DNA of 43,224 nucleotides from Symbiodinium natans (Eukaryota > Sar > Dinophyceae > Suessiales > Symbiodiniaceae), in assembly GCA_905221605.1 (NCBI GenBank), contig CAJNDS010000450.1:93828-137051 (forward strand), read 5' to 3'. The translations under genes and the position numbers were made by a program. The notes under the pieces are model-generated. The model saw only the letters and a list, made by a program, of their open reading frames with translations, did no database searches and was not told the origin of the DNA. Of this stretch, positions 1-8,814 are shown in pieces. The first letter of the stretch is position 1; every line of letters starts with the position of its first letter.

Positions 1-986
1 CGCCAGTCGCATGCGGCACCTGCCCATTATGCAGGGCTGAGAGTGTCTCCTGGATTTGGCTGTTGACAAAGGCATTTCCGCTTGGTCAGAACCCCCTCTA
101 CGCACCCAATGCAACGGGGACAAACAGGCGACACAATGTGCACGTGGAGCAACACGCACCCAACCACGAACTGTAGCGCTCAACGGCACTTGTCGGATCT
201 CTCTTCCGTGGAAGATATTGATGTTGTCGGCCGTCGCATCCTTGTTATAGCCTTCGGATTCAGCATCTGGAGTCTGCCGAGATTCGTTGAGGTTTCAGAT
301 GGTTTTAGGGAATTGTGCTTTAGGCCCTGGCTTTGGGTTTGAAGTTTGAGAAGATACTGCAAAAGCGCATCTCTGCATTTACACTCACGAAGAATGCTTT
401 TTCACAATGGTGCTTCGAATCTGATGCAAAAATGGAGATGAGGCGGCTGCTTGTTTGCTAGGCCCGGCAGAAACTCGCAATCTGGCCGTGATTTCTCTAA
501 ACTCTAACCTTACGCGATTTCCACGTATAAGAATAGCACATCTCCGTTGATGCCCAAGCGGCATTTAGAGTTCAGGGCCTACAAAGGGAGGCACGGACCC
601 GATCTCACCAACAGGTAGAGACTACAGCTTTCAGCCCAAAGCCCCCCCAAACCAGCGTTGACCGCCAAAGCCCTTGCCCCAAATGCCATCAAATCAACTT
701 TCTCTATCGCTTCGCACCACACATGCAAGTGGCCCAAGTGGCTTCTTTACTTTTGCAATGCACGGTTGCTGTTCAGGGTTTAGGGTTTGCTTTGAAACAT
801 GGGAACCCCCCCCTCCCCCTCAGGCAGCGGTGCATTCCCCAGTCCCTCCTGACGACCAATCATTTGAAGTGACAGGGGATGACATGGCCCTTTGAGCTAC
901 AAGGACTGTACTCCCCGGGACAAATTGTGCGCCCAGGCCATGTTGACTGAAAATTGACTAGAGAAACTGAAGAGGCCAGAAACTTG
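1..986. other. No supported exon
   Basis: Probably intron of the gene whose exons lie at 987-2697. A 32-nt minus-strand candidate (389-420) with good signals is too short to support. A GGGTTTAGGGTTT fragment lies near 777-789. Confidence 0.5.
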
Positions 987-1053
987 GGGTCATGAACATT
1001 CTCGGCTTGAAGGAGTCAAAGACGACCGGCTGCTGACCGTCGCCGTTCGCCAC
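987..1053 (-). CDS. Third recognised exon, dinoflagellate-type uncharacterised protein
   Basis: The frame reads VANGDGQQPVVFDSFKPRMF and opens directly after a TTGCGAG acceptor, giving an AG|G junction in phase 0. That matches the phase-0 end of the exon at 1155-1229, and the intron between them is 101 nt. The PVVFDxxxxRM segment follows the FQLVLSDKLRxHL segment in the family as I remember it. The 3' limit is uncertain because no clear donor is visible after the RMFM codons. Later exons were not found between 1 and 986 and probably lie outside the window. Function unknown. Confidence 0.6.
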
Positions 1054-1154
1054 CTCGCAAGATGGCTTTTGTTTGGGATTCGTCCAGCCATCGAGATGCA
1101 GCGCTGTTGTTCTTTATGTATCGGATCCGACAAAAAAACAACAACTGGCCCCGC

Positions 1155-1229
1155 CTGTTCTAGGTGATCTCGGAGCTTGTCTGACAACACCAGTTGGAAC
1201 ATCATGCCACCGCAAAAGTCGAAGGGCGC
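1155..1229 (-). CDS. Second recognised exon, dinoflagellate-type uncharacterised protein
   Basis: Exactly 25 codons, beginning APFDFCGGMMFQLVLSDKLR and ending DHLEQ. The acceptor is GTGTGAG|GCG. The apparent donor is CAG|GCGGGG, a GC-type 5' splice site. Both ends are in phase 0, matching the neighbouring exons at 2530-2697 and 987-1053. The FCGGMMFQLVLSDKLRxHL string is one I associate with a large, uncharacterised protein family in symbiodiniacean genomes; this is memory, not a search. No domain with known activity is visible. Confidence 0.7.
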
Positions 1230-2529
1230 CTCACACAGAATTTGGGCTGCAGCGGGAAAACAGCTTCATGGAGCAAAGTCTCAAAAGACCCTGGCAGTTT
1301 GCAAACATGGCAAGTGTTCGGTACGACAACAAAAAAAGTGTCCAGGCAGGGTCATCCCGCAACTATGACAAATAAGTTCTTCTTCACATTGCTCAAGAGC
1401 AAAGAAGTGTCCTTGGGTGGCAACCGCACCTTTGTTCTTGCAAGGCAGCGCGGCCGTTATGGCGGTGAAGATATGAAGGCTTGCAGTTTAAGTTGCGCCA
1501 TTGGCCTTTCAGATCAAGGCTTCTTACTAGTCCAGGGTCAGTAACCAGTTTGCGAGAAAGCAGGTTGCCCTGTCCAAACCAACAGCGGGTGATCAGGAGG
1601 TCGACATTTGAGGCGCAAAAAAAGTGCAAAGTTATCGACTCCGGATGCTCTGAAGTGATGGCCCCTGCGGTGCCTCGGTTGGCTGGTTTCCTCGTGACTT
1701 GTATTCCGGGGTGAGCCGCTTTCTTTCATGCGCGATGGACATCGATAATCTGTGGCGATCCCGAAAATGTTCTGTGGTAGTTTGCAAAGTCTCCTCTCAA
1801 AGTCAGATGCTCTCTGCCACGGCTAATCTAGGGACCCTCAGCCGTCCAGCAACAAATAGTTTTTCATGTTTCACTTTGCAGTTGGCTCAGGACACGGCCT
1901 TTGGCCCAGACCTTCCATTAAACTGCAGCAGACTGCAGCCCTAACCCCAAACCCCTGAACGCAACACCAATCCGAAAGAACCGTGTGCGCCCTGCAGTGG
2001 TATATATGGACCAGAAAGCCAGGTCGAGCTCCAAACGTGACAACTCCAAAAAGCTTAGATCATATGCTCTTTCCAAGCTCTTGACTCACTCTTAGCCGCT
2101 GCCTGGCATCACTGCCGGCCTCACGGCCGAACTCTCAGATGAAGTGTCGAAAGTAGAAGAACTGACACAAATGATGCAAACCACGAGTTCATCAGTTACA
2201 CGGTGGGTCGAAATGCACAAACTAACAACATCTTGCAGTCAAGCTTCCAAAGCTCATGTTCACAATCGGGAAGTTATGTGAAACAATTTCATTTCTGTAA
2301 CTCATAACCTTATGCTATCGACATGACCGATGCGAGTCGCGGGACTGCGGGAGACCTCCTGGACCCCGGTAGAATCTTGCAAATGTGCATTGACATGTTG
2401 TTTTCTTAATGCGTACGCTCAATAAGCTCCTGAATGCGGCATTGTATAGTACTGGTAGCAAAAACCACGTGTAACATGTCACCATGCTTGTGGTGGTTGG
2501 GAATGGGTTGCAATGCAGTGGGGTGGCGC

Positions 2530-2697
2530 CTTGGCGTCATGAAGATCGACCAGGTACTTCGCAACGTTTAGGGGCTGGCCATAGAATTCATCCCGTGCAG
2601 TCGGGTCATGGAGGCGCTCGGTTGCAAGAGCCGTGGCGCACCTGGCAGTTCCCGCACCTCTGCTGGCTGCACCTTCAACGCCAGCGACGAAGTTCAT
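2530..2697 (-). CDS. First recognised exon, dinoflagellate-type uncharacterised protein
   Basis: Fifty-six codons from an ATG at 2697. The frame starts MNFVAGVEGAASRGAG and runs through FYGQPLNVAKYLVDLHDAK to a GC-type donor (AAG|GCGCC). The next exon continues in phase 0 across a 1.3-kb intron with APFDFCGGMM. The bases AGGCGCC are repeated at both intron ends, so the exact junction is ambiguous, a known oddity of dinoflagellate introns. The ATG may be the true start (GAGGCACC precedes it) or an internal methionine after an unseen upstream exon. Function unknown. No signal peptide or membrane span is visible in these exons. Confidence 0.68.
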
Positions 2698-4046
2698 GGT
2701 GCCTCGTTTAGCAGATTTTTCTTCTCATTCTTGAGCGCTTCCATGGGGCCTATGCAGCATGCAAGGCTCGGGAGAAATGAGTTGCAAGACCCTCCAAGGA
2801 ATCCAAGGAGCAATGGCAAAGGTGACAAAGGGCAACAGCGGCAAGGACACAGGGGAAACATGGCGCTCGGGAGCCGCTCGCGCGGGTCGCTGGCATGGCC
2901 AATGCAACTCCCAGAGCCTTTTAAACGCCGAGCCGGCTGCATTGTGCTGTGTTGTGCTGCGTTGTGCTGCGTTGCTGAAGACAAATTCGAATCATGGACC
3001 ACCATGAAAAGCGCCTTGAGCAGAGGGCTCCAAGCACCAAACCCGTCTCGCCCAATCTCGGAGGAGTGTGGTGATTAGGGCGGGGGGGTGAAGTGTGTGG
3101 GTGCTCGCAGTATCAGTATCAGCTGGCTCTAAGACAATTCCATTCGTGCAGGCAACTTTGCATCTTCTTTATGTCTACAACTGTCAGGATATGGGCCACG
3201 GGAGCCGCTCTGCTGAGAAGGTTAGGGGGAGTTTGGGGGCCGAAGATCCAACCACAAAACGTGCACAGGCCGTTCATTCTTTTGAACCTGCAAGATGACA
3301 AGCCTTGGTTACCAAGACTTGGCTCGAGGTTTGGGGTTCCACGATTTGTGTCTACGATTTATTGCGCAGCCTTTGGTGCAGCCGGTTTCCAGCTCTTGTT
3401 CAACTGGCTCGGCAATGGTGTAGCTGAGAAACTTTGCAAATCTTTCTCGGAGCCCTAAATCCCTAAAGCTTTGAGTCGTATGAGCCCCTAAACCCTAAAC
3501 CCTAAAACCCCGAACCCTAGACTCCAGCCAGTACCCCAAGCTGCTGCCTTCAAGCCCCAATCTGGGTGATCAGGGCTCGTGGAGTGCAACGGCACGGCTC
3601 AGGCAGGGCACACTTGACCTCATGGAGCAGATTCCCCACCCCTAGAGTGTGGGGCTGTTAGACTTTACTTTTACAACACTGTACATCTTATAAGTCAACC
3701 ATACTCCCGCCCTCCGTGCCCAGTGAAGACCACAAAGGGTCCAAACATGTGCAGGGAGTACTTTTGGAGTGAGAATCTCGCAAGAGTCCCGTCGAAAAGG
3801 CCTGGAGTGCCCACCCCCAGAGAATTCCGCAGGGAGTCCCGCGACAACTGTGGCGAAGCATCCCTAATGATTGCCCGAAATGGATGGCTCCCACATCGCT
3901 TGCCTGTCAACATGTAAGTAATGTTTCAATATGTGCTTGCAGGTTCGGGTCGTTTGGGGCTCAAAATTTCAGGTCTAGGGCTGGTTAGGGCTCAGGCGGT
4001 GCTTTCGGATTTAGGGTTGTCAGGGCTTCTTGCAAGGATTGTTACA
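2698..4046. other. Spacer between gene chains
   Basis: Holds a short TTGTGCTGCG tandem (2943-2976), a TTTAGGG-type tract in inverted orientation (3487-3520) and a GAGAATTCCGC-type repeat patch (3770-3860). No exon supported. Confidence 0.5.
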
Positions 4047-4198
4047 CTGCGAGTGGGCGAAGGAGTCCACGCATTGTTGGACCACCTTCTGCATGTTCAC
4101 GACCCCCGGAACACTACAGAATGAATCAACATGTGGGACACCCACTGCCTCAGGACCTTCCGCATGATAAAGGCGCTGACCAATTGCATCAAGGGCTT
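4047..4198 (-). CDS. Exon of unrecognised multi-exon gene
   Basis: The open frame contains EALDAIGQRLYHAEGPEAVG and later VVNMQKVVQQCVDSFAHSQ. If the preceding exon ends at 4244 with one leftover G, that G plus AA at this exon's start makes a GAA codon, giving LQHLG-EALDAIGQ in frame. The intron would be only 45 nt, which is short. An alternative frame in the same place reads FIMRKVLRQWVSHMLIHSVV and cannot be excluded. The 3' end, near a TCGCAG, is approximate. No family recognised. Confidence 0.45.
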
Positions 4199-4243
4199 CT
4201 CGTGTGGACTGCATCAAACCCCCCATTCCTCACAGCTATCTGC

Positions 4244-4307
4244 CGCCAAGATGCTGTAGTCGGAGCAGCAGTTCTGGAACGTTGTGCAGGCTGAGTTGCA
4301 TGAGCAC
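4244..4307 (-). CDS. Exon of unrecognised multi-exon gene
   Basis: Frame VLMQLSLHNVPELLLRLQHL, leucine-rich and helical in character. The acceptor is TTGTAGAG|GTG (AG|G type) and the donor GGCG|GC is GC-type, leaving phase 1. The upstream exon at 4415-4474 ends in phase 0, matching this start. It is part of a chain of four exons at 4866-4047 whose phases are mutually consistent. No recognised domain. Confidence 0.5.
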
Positions 4308-4414
4308 CTCTACAATGGAACCGCAAGACACTACTACGATCCCTACACTTAGCCCATATCTAGTGGAATCTGAGTGCTGCTGTCCCTTCTTCAGTACCAA
4401 AAAAAACTACTCAC

Positions 4415-4474
4415 CGATTCATGCACCTTCCCCAGCGTCAGCTGCATCTTTGGGATCAAGCAGAACGACAGGTG
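4415..4474 (-). CDS. Exon of unrecognised multi-exon gene
   Basis: A 60-nt, 20-codon exon reading HLSFCLIPKMQLTLGKVHES, bounded by a canonical acceptor (CATTTCAG) and a canonical donor (GTGAGT). Phase is 0 at both ends, compatible with the exons at 4783-4866 and 4244-4307. This is one of the cleanest canonical splice-site pairs in the window. Function unknown. Confidence 0.55.
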
Positions 4475-4782
4475 CTGAAATGAATGAAAATATAGAATAC
4501 GTTTGATCTTTCTTTGGGTACGTTGCTCTCGGTGACCCTTCTGCTCTAACCAGAGTGAGCCAAATTCCTCAAAGCCCTGGGGTGTGGGACCGTAAGATGT
4601 GGGCATTCAGCTTGTGTGGGTCGGGGGAACCCGAAGCGGCTATGTATCATTTAAGCCTCTAAACCCTTCCTCGACTGGGGAAACCATGGCAAATTGAAGA
4701 GGACACCATTGTTGCAGCCATCGGCAAAGTACGGGTCATGTTGATCATATGTCCTCACTTGCCTCATGTCTCACACCTCTTC

Positions 4783-4866
4783 CTGCGTAGGTCCCTCGTC
4801 AGCACTGCAGTGTCGAAAATCGAGTTGCTGGAGCCTTCTGCCCATGCCCCGGATCCCGCAGCCCAT
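4783..4866 (-). CDS. Exon of unrecognised multi-exon gene
   Basis: A 28-codon frame starting MGCGIRGMGRRLQQLDFRH and ending SADEGPTQ, preceded by a TAGCGAG acceptor and followed by a GA-type donor (CAG|GAAGAG). Phase 0 throughout. Joined to the next exon it gives EGPTQ-HLSFCLIPK. GA donors are unusual outside dinoflagellates. I do not recognise the protein; the ATG may be internal. Confidence 0.45.
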
Positions 4867-5010
4867 CTCGCTACAGCTGGAAGGCCTTGGTCATACATGG
4901 TGCTGCTGGGCTCATGGGCAAGCTGCATTGCATGTGATGCAGAGACTCAGTGGAGAAAAAACGAGCACTGCAAGCTGTGCATGACTTCACTTGTGGCATC
5001 ATGACATGTC

Positions 5011-5348
5011 ATCACACTTTGGGTTCGGCCGGTCCACACTAACAGTCAAATAACGCCGTGGCCTTGTAACACACATGCCAAAAATAGCACCAGGACTCCC
5101 AGTCAATTTTGGCAGCTTAGCATTTACCGGGTGCTATATCTTGTAGGTCTGCTGATGGTGATTGCAAGTCACATAGCACCAGAAACAGCACCAGAAATAG
5201 CACCAGAAATAGCACCAGGAATAGAACCAGGAATAGCACAGGATAGCACCAGGAATCCCAGTCAATTTTTGGCATTTCCCGGGTGCTTGTATTTGTGGGC
5301 CTGCTGGTGGTGACTGTTAGTGTGGACCGGCCGAACCCAAATCACACT
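5011..5348. mobile_element. Non-autonomous DNA transposon (MITE-like), 30-bp TIRs and 8-bp TSD
   Basis: The element proper is 5019-5340 (322 bp). The left terminus 5019-5048 and right terminus 5311-5340 are perfect 30-bp reverse complements, beginning TTGGGTTCGGCCGGTCC. Immediately outside, ATCACACT occurs at 5011-5018 and again at 5341-5348, a perfect 8-bp target-site duplication. Eight-base duplications are typical of hAT-type transposition, but the termini were not matched to a named family. The interior holds two diverged copies of a segment (about 5099-5163 and 5255-5314) around a 12-base AGCACCAGAAAT-like tandem run. No transposase frame. It lies between candidate exons, presumably in intron or spacer. 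Confidence 0.9.
5175..5256. repeat. 12-bp-period tandem repeat inside the MITE
   Basis: About seven degenerate copies of AGCACCAGAAAT, drifting to AGCACCAGGAAT, inside the transposon-like element. Confidence 0.85.
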
Positions 5349-5544
5349 CAAGGAAAGAGCTTGTTTGTTTTTTTTGCTCTGTGCCCGTTCGGGGCAAGCA
5401 CGGCAAGCTTCGCAATGTGTCCCCGTGCGACAACCCCCGCATCTTTTCTGTCTCAACCTTGTATGGCTTCTGACACACGAATCTTGGCATGTGGGAAACC
5501 TTGTCTTTCAAGCAACTGAGGGCCCAAGTTGTGTCTTCTTAAAC

Positions 5545-5759
5545 CTACCACAAGCTTGTACGTGCTTTTGGAAAAGCAAGCTTTAACAAGCTCTCTATGT
5601 CATCGATGGTCATCTCACTTGCGCAACAGTTTATGCTTCTTCGTACTCGGTTCGGGAACAGCCAGCAAGTCTCGGGTACATCAAGCTTGTACTTGCTTCT
5701 CGCCACAATGTCATGTCGCTTGCGAAAGAACTTGTTGTTCTCCGTAGTTTTGGGCATTT
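5545..5759 (-). CDS. Candidate exon or small ORF, unrecognised
   Basis: A 71-codon frame from an ATG at 5759 (MPKTTENNKFFRKRHDIVAR) to a TAG, lysine- and arginine-rich at its start and ending IDDIESLLKL then KARTSLW. The composition is protein-like and it lies downstream of a better exon at 5825-5954 on the same strand. No splice sites were fixed and no family is recognised. The opposite strand is also open here, so this is a weak call. Confidence 0.25.
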
Positions 5760-5824
5760 TTTTTAATTCCCTGTGTGCCACGCCTCTTGTGTCTGAAGCT
5801 TGCTCCTTCGCATTGTGACAGTAC

Positions 5825-5954
5825 TTGCAGGGGCAACAGGTCCCTCCCAGCACCCGGCAAATCCGCGCTGTGCACTCCGTACAGCCGCTCCGCCCACAGC
5901 ATGGCCTCGGGGTAGTGGGTTTCAGGGTCCTGGGGTTGTATGACAAGGATCTCA
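5825..5954 (-). CDS. Exon of unrecognised multi-exon gene
   Basis: A 130-nt open stretch reading EILVIQPQDPETHYPEAML, then WAERLYGVHSADLPGAGRDL and LPLQ. It is bounded by CCCATCAG| upstream and a GT donor (CAA|GTACTG) downstream. The sequence is convincingly protein-like in this frame only. Its spacing of helical residues recalls helical repeat proteins, but no family can be named. It probably belongs with the exons at 6231-6974 upstream on the same strand. Confidence 0.5.
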
Positions 5955-6230
5955 CTGATGGGTTGGGAGCATCTGGCGCCTATCTAAGCTCGGATCTTGC
6001 TGAATACATACCTTATCTTTGCAGCTTTCACCTCCTCTGAGCTGGTCCGCATATTAGGGGTTTCAACGGAGGAAGAAGCAAAGCCATAGGGTTCTTGACA
6101 GGTCATTCATCCCACTGATATCCTTTCGTGCGTGCATAGAAGGCGTGGCATTTCAGATGGAAAAGTGCAGGTTTTGGCTATTACTTGCCCCGAAGTTGTC
6201 CAAGAACCGCTTCGCGATCTTCTCTCAGGT

Positions 6231-6311
6231 TCAGATCGGGCTACGCAAGGGCGCCGCATCAACCATCCTACGCTGGATGGTCTCAAACATATACATCGCA
6301 AGTGCACTGAC
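6231..6311 (-). CDS. Exon of unrecognised multi-exon gene
   Basis: The frame VSALAMYMFETIQRRMVDAA follows a strong acceptor (ATGCTTTTCAG|GTC) and runs to a TGA at 6233-6231. The stop may be the real end of a protein, or the exon may leave earlier through a GC-type donor within GATGCGGCGCC. The intron separating it from the exon upstream would be about 70 nt. Phase joining with that exon could not be resolved. Unrecognised, helical. Confidence 0.42.
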   Translation of the reverse strand, partial: VSALAMYMFETIQRRMVDAAPLRSPI

Positions 6312-6379
6312 CTGAAAAGCATTCATGATTGTAGTTCTGTTGACATAGAAGTCCTGAACCCCAACCCATCAGACCCATG

Positions 6380-6641
6380 ACCTGCTCTCTTTTCGCGTAG
6401 CGAGTCGGCGAGGCTGGGAGCCGATTGAGTCGGTGCCCAGGTCCGATAGGCGCATGTCAAAGCAATTCTCAACTGCCAGCCTGCTCTGACTTTGCAGCAG
6501 GCTCTTAAAGCAATGCTTAAAAAGCACTTCGAGAGTCCGCGCATCGAAAGCCTGAAGTGCCCTGAAGCCCTCGACAGATTTTCGTTGCCCTCGTGCATCC
6601 TCCTGGTTCCTCACTACCACGTTTTCGGCCCTTTTTGGGCA
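6380..6641 (-). CDS. Exon of unrecognised multi-exon gene
   Basis: Open from a CCTATTAG acceptor. The frame includes ENVVVRNQEDARGQRKSVEG, FRALQAFDARTLEVLFKHCF and SRLAVENCFDMRLSDLG, an amphipathic helical sequence with clear protein character. The 3' end lies near 6380, where a GAGCAG|GTCATGG donor is possible, or shortly before, since a second frame (SLADSLREKRA) also looks coding at the end. No family recognised. Confidence 0.5.
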
Positions 6642-6867
6642 CTAATAGGTATTGCTTAGGCCTTTGCTATACTGAACTTGGAACCCTTGCAAATACGCTA
6701 ATTCCAGCTGTTTCTTAGGTAATTCGGTAATTAGAGTACCCCAAAAGCTAAAAATTCCTCCTCAAAGTCTCCTCAAGTAGAATGATGAAGGGAAGACCAT
6801 GAGCAATTCTTCCGACCCCTATACTTCAGGTGCTACTTTAGGGCCTTCAGAGCTTGGCTGGGACATC

Positions 6868-6974
6868 CTTCAGCTCCTCCAGCTCCCGGAGGCGCAGGTC
6901 CCAAAGGCCGCTCCGAAGCTGCAGCAGCAGGAACTCCTGGAGGGCCTTGAAGCAAGCTCTTCCCATGGAGTCGG
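6868..6974 (-). CDS. Exon of unrecognised multi-exon gene
   Basis: The frame reads DSMGRACFKALQEFLLLQL, then RSGLWDLRLRELEELK, with strongly helical leucine/glutamate/arginine periodicity and GC-rich codons unlike the flanking DNA. The acceptor is CCCTGAAG|CC and a GA-type donor follows AAG|GATGTC; read through, the frame ends at a TGA at 6847. It directly adjoins a degenerate TTTAGGG tract at 6978-7021. Probably the first seen exon of the gene continuing at 6641. Unrecognised. Confidence 0.5.
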
Positions 6975-6977
6975 CTT

Positions 6978-7021
6978 CAGGGTTTAGGGTTTGTAGGGTT
7001 TCTAGGGTTTAGGATTTAGGG
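6978..7021. repeat. Degenerate telomere-like TTTAGGG tract
   Basis: Several copies of GGGTTTAGGGTTT with substitutions. Similar short tracts occur at about 3487-3520, 11996-12050, 23136-23170, 23302-23335, 26015-26041, 26160-26186 and 29960-29990, in both orientations. Confidence 0.85.
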
Positions 7022-7608
7022 ATCCAGTCAGATTCTTAAGAATGTTTGGAGCGTCCTCGAACTGCTCTGATCCCGGCCTATTTCCAAAGTCGTGTTCTGC
7101 CTTGCTGCTGGGTTTGGGCTGGGGTGACCGGGCTGCAGGACTTATCGGGGCGCAGTACGACGGCGGAGTTGAAAGTGGTGCATAAATTCGACGTTAGGTG
7201 GCATTAGGTGTGTGTCGATTCCATCAATGTCTCATGTGAAGAGCTGCTCGCGTAAATCTCTCAAACTACGTATGTGGCAGATGGCCGATAATATAGACTA
7301 AATTAAATCATGAAGGACGGCTACTGGGACAACCGATGCTGTGTTGGCGCTCAAAGTGAAAGCTCATTGGCATCGTTATTCGTGGACTTAAGTTTAATTC
7401 TATGATGATTATACTCAGACTACTTCCCCCAAGTTTAACATGAAAATGACTGAATAGGTTTGATTCGCTAGGTTAACTATAAGTCTTGACAAGGTATACT
7501 GTTTAGTTTCGCTTTTTTTGTACTCGCAACCCCTGTCCCCAACTCTAAGATTTGGAGCTGACTGGCCGGTTAATAGCAGAAGCAGCTTCTTGAGTTGCTC
7601 ACCTCCAG

Positions 7609-7655
7609 ATATATATATATATATATATACATCTTTTTTTTTGGGGGGGGGGGGG
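7609..7655. repeat. Microsatellite: (AT)n, poly-T, poly-G
   Basis: About 21 bases of AT repeat, then ten T and thirteen G in a row. Confidence 0.95.
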
Positions 7656-8157
7656 TGATCTAATATGATTGAGAGGAAGTTTCCAGGGTTCGACACATAT
7701 TTGCCCTAGAGGCCATTGGCTATGAACAAAAATCAGTGACCAAGCTACCATTACATAACCACGCTTGAGAACAAACAAAACAAAACAACAGGCATAGACA
7801 CCAAAAAGGGTAGATAACAAGGGGGAGGGGTAGCATACATGTAGAAATACACACCCTGCTGTCTAAAATTCAACTTCTCAAACATAAAGATACGCAGCGA
7901 ATCCTATTGAAAATGATATGCAAATCAACTATAGCAGCAGGTACCCCCACAGCAGCCCTGCGAAACTCATGAGCTGCTTATCAGGTCCCAAGTAACTTGT
8001 AAACATGCCTAGATCCAAAGCCGAAGCTGGCAAAAGCCTCCTAAGCTAGGCTACTTGTGCAAGGAGGACCACATGGCATTCAGCAGCAAGACCCGTGTGC
8101 CCATGAAAACACGGCAGCTGGGTCGTGCTCTGCCCAGTAACGCGGCTCTCGCCTTAC

Positions 8158-8237
8158 CTTAGAGACCCCAAGCCCAAGATGCCAGGATTTCGAATCAAAT
8201 TCGAACACATCTTCAACAGGTCAGAGACCCCGTCATT
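8158..8237 (-). CDS. Glycosyltransferase gene, C-terminal exon
   Basis: An 80-nt exon bounded by GCTTTGCAG| and a strong AAG|GTAAGG donor, reading NDGVSDLLKMCSNLIRNPGI then LGLGSL. In GT1/Glyco_transf_28 enzymes the C-terminal helix after the EAI/DAIR helix typically carries an E-D/N-G-V motif followed by a helix; NDGVSDLLKMC fits that place. Its position, downstream of the SLTDAIRSAW exon on the same strand, is the right order. A small exon between this one and 8741 appears to be missing, because the phases do not join directly. More 3' exons may follow. Confidence 0.6.
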
Positions 8238-8249
8238 CTGCAAAGCTCA

Positions 8250-8385
8250 TAATACTACTAAGACTAATAGTAACAATAATAATCATCATAATAATACTCA
8301 TGCTCATAATAAGAATCATAATAACAATAAGAAGAAAATCATAATGAGAATAATCATAGTAGTTAAACTCATAATACTAGGGATA
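8250..8385. repeat. AT-rich simple sequence, ATAAT/CATAAT type
   Basis: Low-complexity run of AAT, CAT and AGA motifs just upstream (minus strand) of the 8158-8237 exon. Confidence 0.9.
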
Positions 8386-8502
8386 GACGTAGTAGCTCTC
8401 AATCTCCCCGCCTGCGCAGCATCCTGCAAGCCTCGCTCGCGGGAGGCACGGGTGCCCACAGAGGCAGCGGCCTTTTAACACGCATGCGACGTCTCTCCCT
8501 GC

Positions 8503-8575
8503 CTCAATTTGGGGGGTTTACGAAAATAGGGGACCCCTAATATAGACTCTATTTTCGTAAACCCCCCAACTTGAG
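8503..8575. repeat. Long-stem inverted repeat (hairpin)
   Basis: Arms 8503-8528 and 8550-8575 are 26-bp reverse complements with one mismatch, separated by a 21-nt spacer. The arms contain GGGGGGTTTACGAAAATA and its complement. It lies in the intron between the last two recognised glycosyltransferase exons. It may be a small MITE or the end of one: CCCAAATTGAG at 8958-8968 is an inverted match to the left arm's outer end. No target duplication was found. Confidence 0.85.
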
Positions 8576-8740
8576 ATTGCTGGAGAGCTTTGGCTTTGGA
8601 GGAGAGCTCGACTTTTTTCTCCACTTTGACGTGCAGGCTTGAAAGGCTTTGGCGCTTATTCTCTGACTCGCACTGTCCCAATGAATCATTCTTAGTCTTA
8701 CTGCGTGTCCCTGCCCAGATAAATTCAAAACCTCCAAAAC

Positions 8741-8814
8741 CACGAGAGCGGGAAGCCTCTGACATGTTCCAGGCAGACCGAATGGCGTCAGTCAAGCTCT
8801 CGACCTTGGCAGCA
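8741..8814 (-). CDS. Glycosyltransferase gene, SLTDAIR helix exon
   Basis: The frame AAKVESLTDAIRSAWNMSEA then SRSR matches the helix that follows the nucleotide-binding loop in GT1-type glycosyltransferases, where a leucine-threonine start and an (E/D)AIR core precede the last segment. The acceptor is TTTTGTTTTGAG|TG, or alternatively CCAAG|GTC at 8804; the donor is CGTG|GTTTTGG. It is ordered between the FGDQ exon and the NDGV exon. The larger open frame around it (8475-8987) is mostly intron. Confidence 0.62.

Larger units (their letters stand above)
6975..8157. other. Spacer or intron between two gene chains, little seen
   Basis: After the telomere-like tract the stretch is AT-richer with the microsatellite at 7609-7655. 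A minus-strand frame near 7510-7600 (GEQLKKLLLLLTGQSAPNL) has some protein character but no convincing splice sites. Nothing else supported. Confidence 0.5.

Noticed and set aside
389-420. 32-nt minus-strand candidate exon with TTTTTGCATCAG acceptor and GTGAGT donor
   Set aside because: Open frames this short are expected by chance and no family match is visible.
2090-2133. 44-nt minus-strand candidate exon with GTGAGT donor
   Set aside because: It falls inside the 1.3-kb intron that joins two exons in phase, and it is too short to stand alone.
2608-3078. 156-codon plus-strand open frame
   Set aside because: It overlaps, antisense, the well-supported exon at 2530-2697 and has biased, repeat-derived composition.
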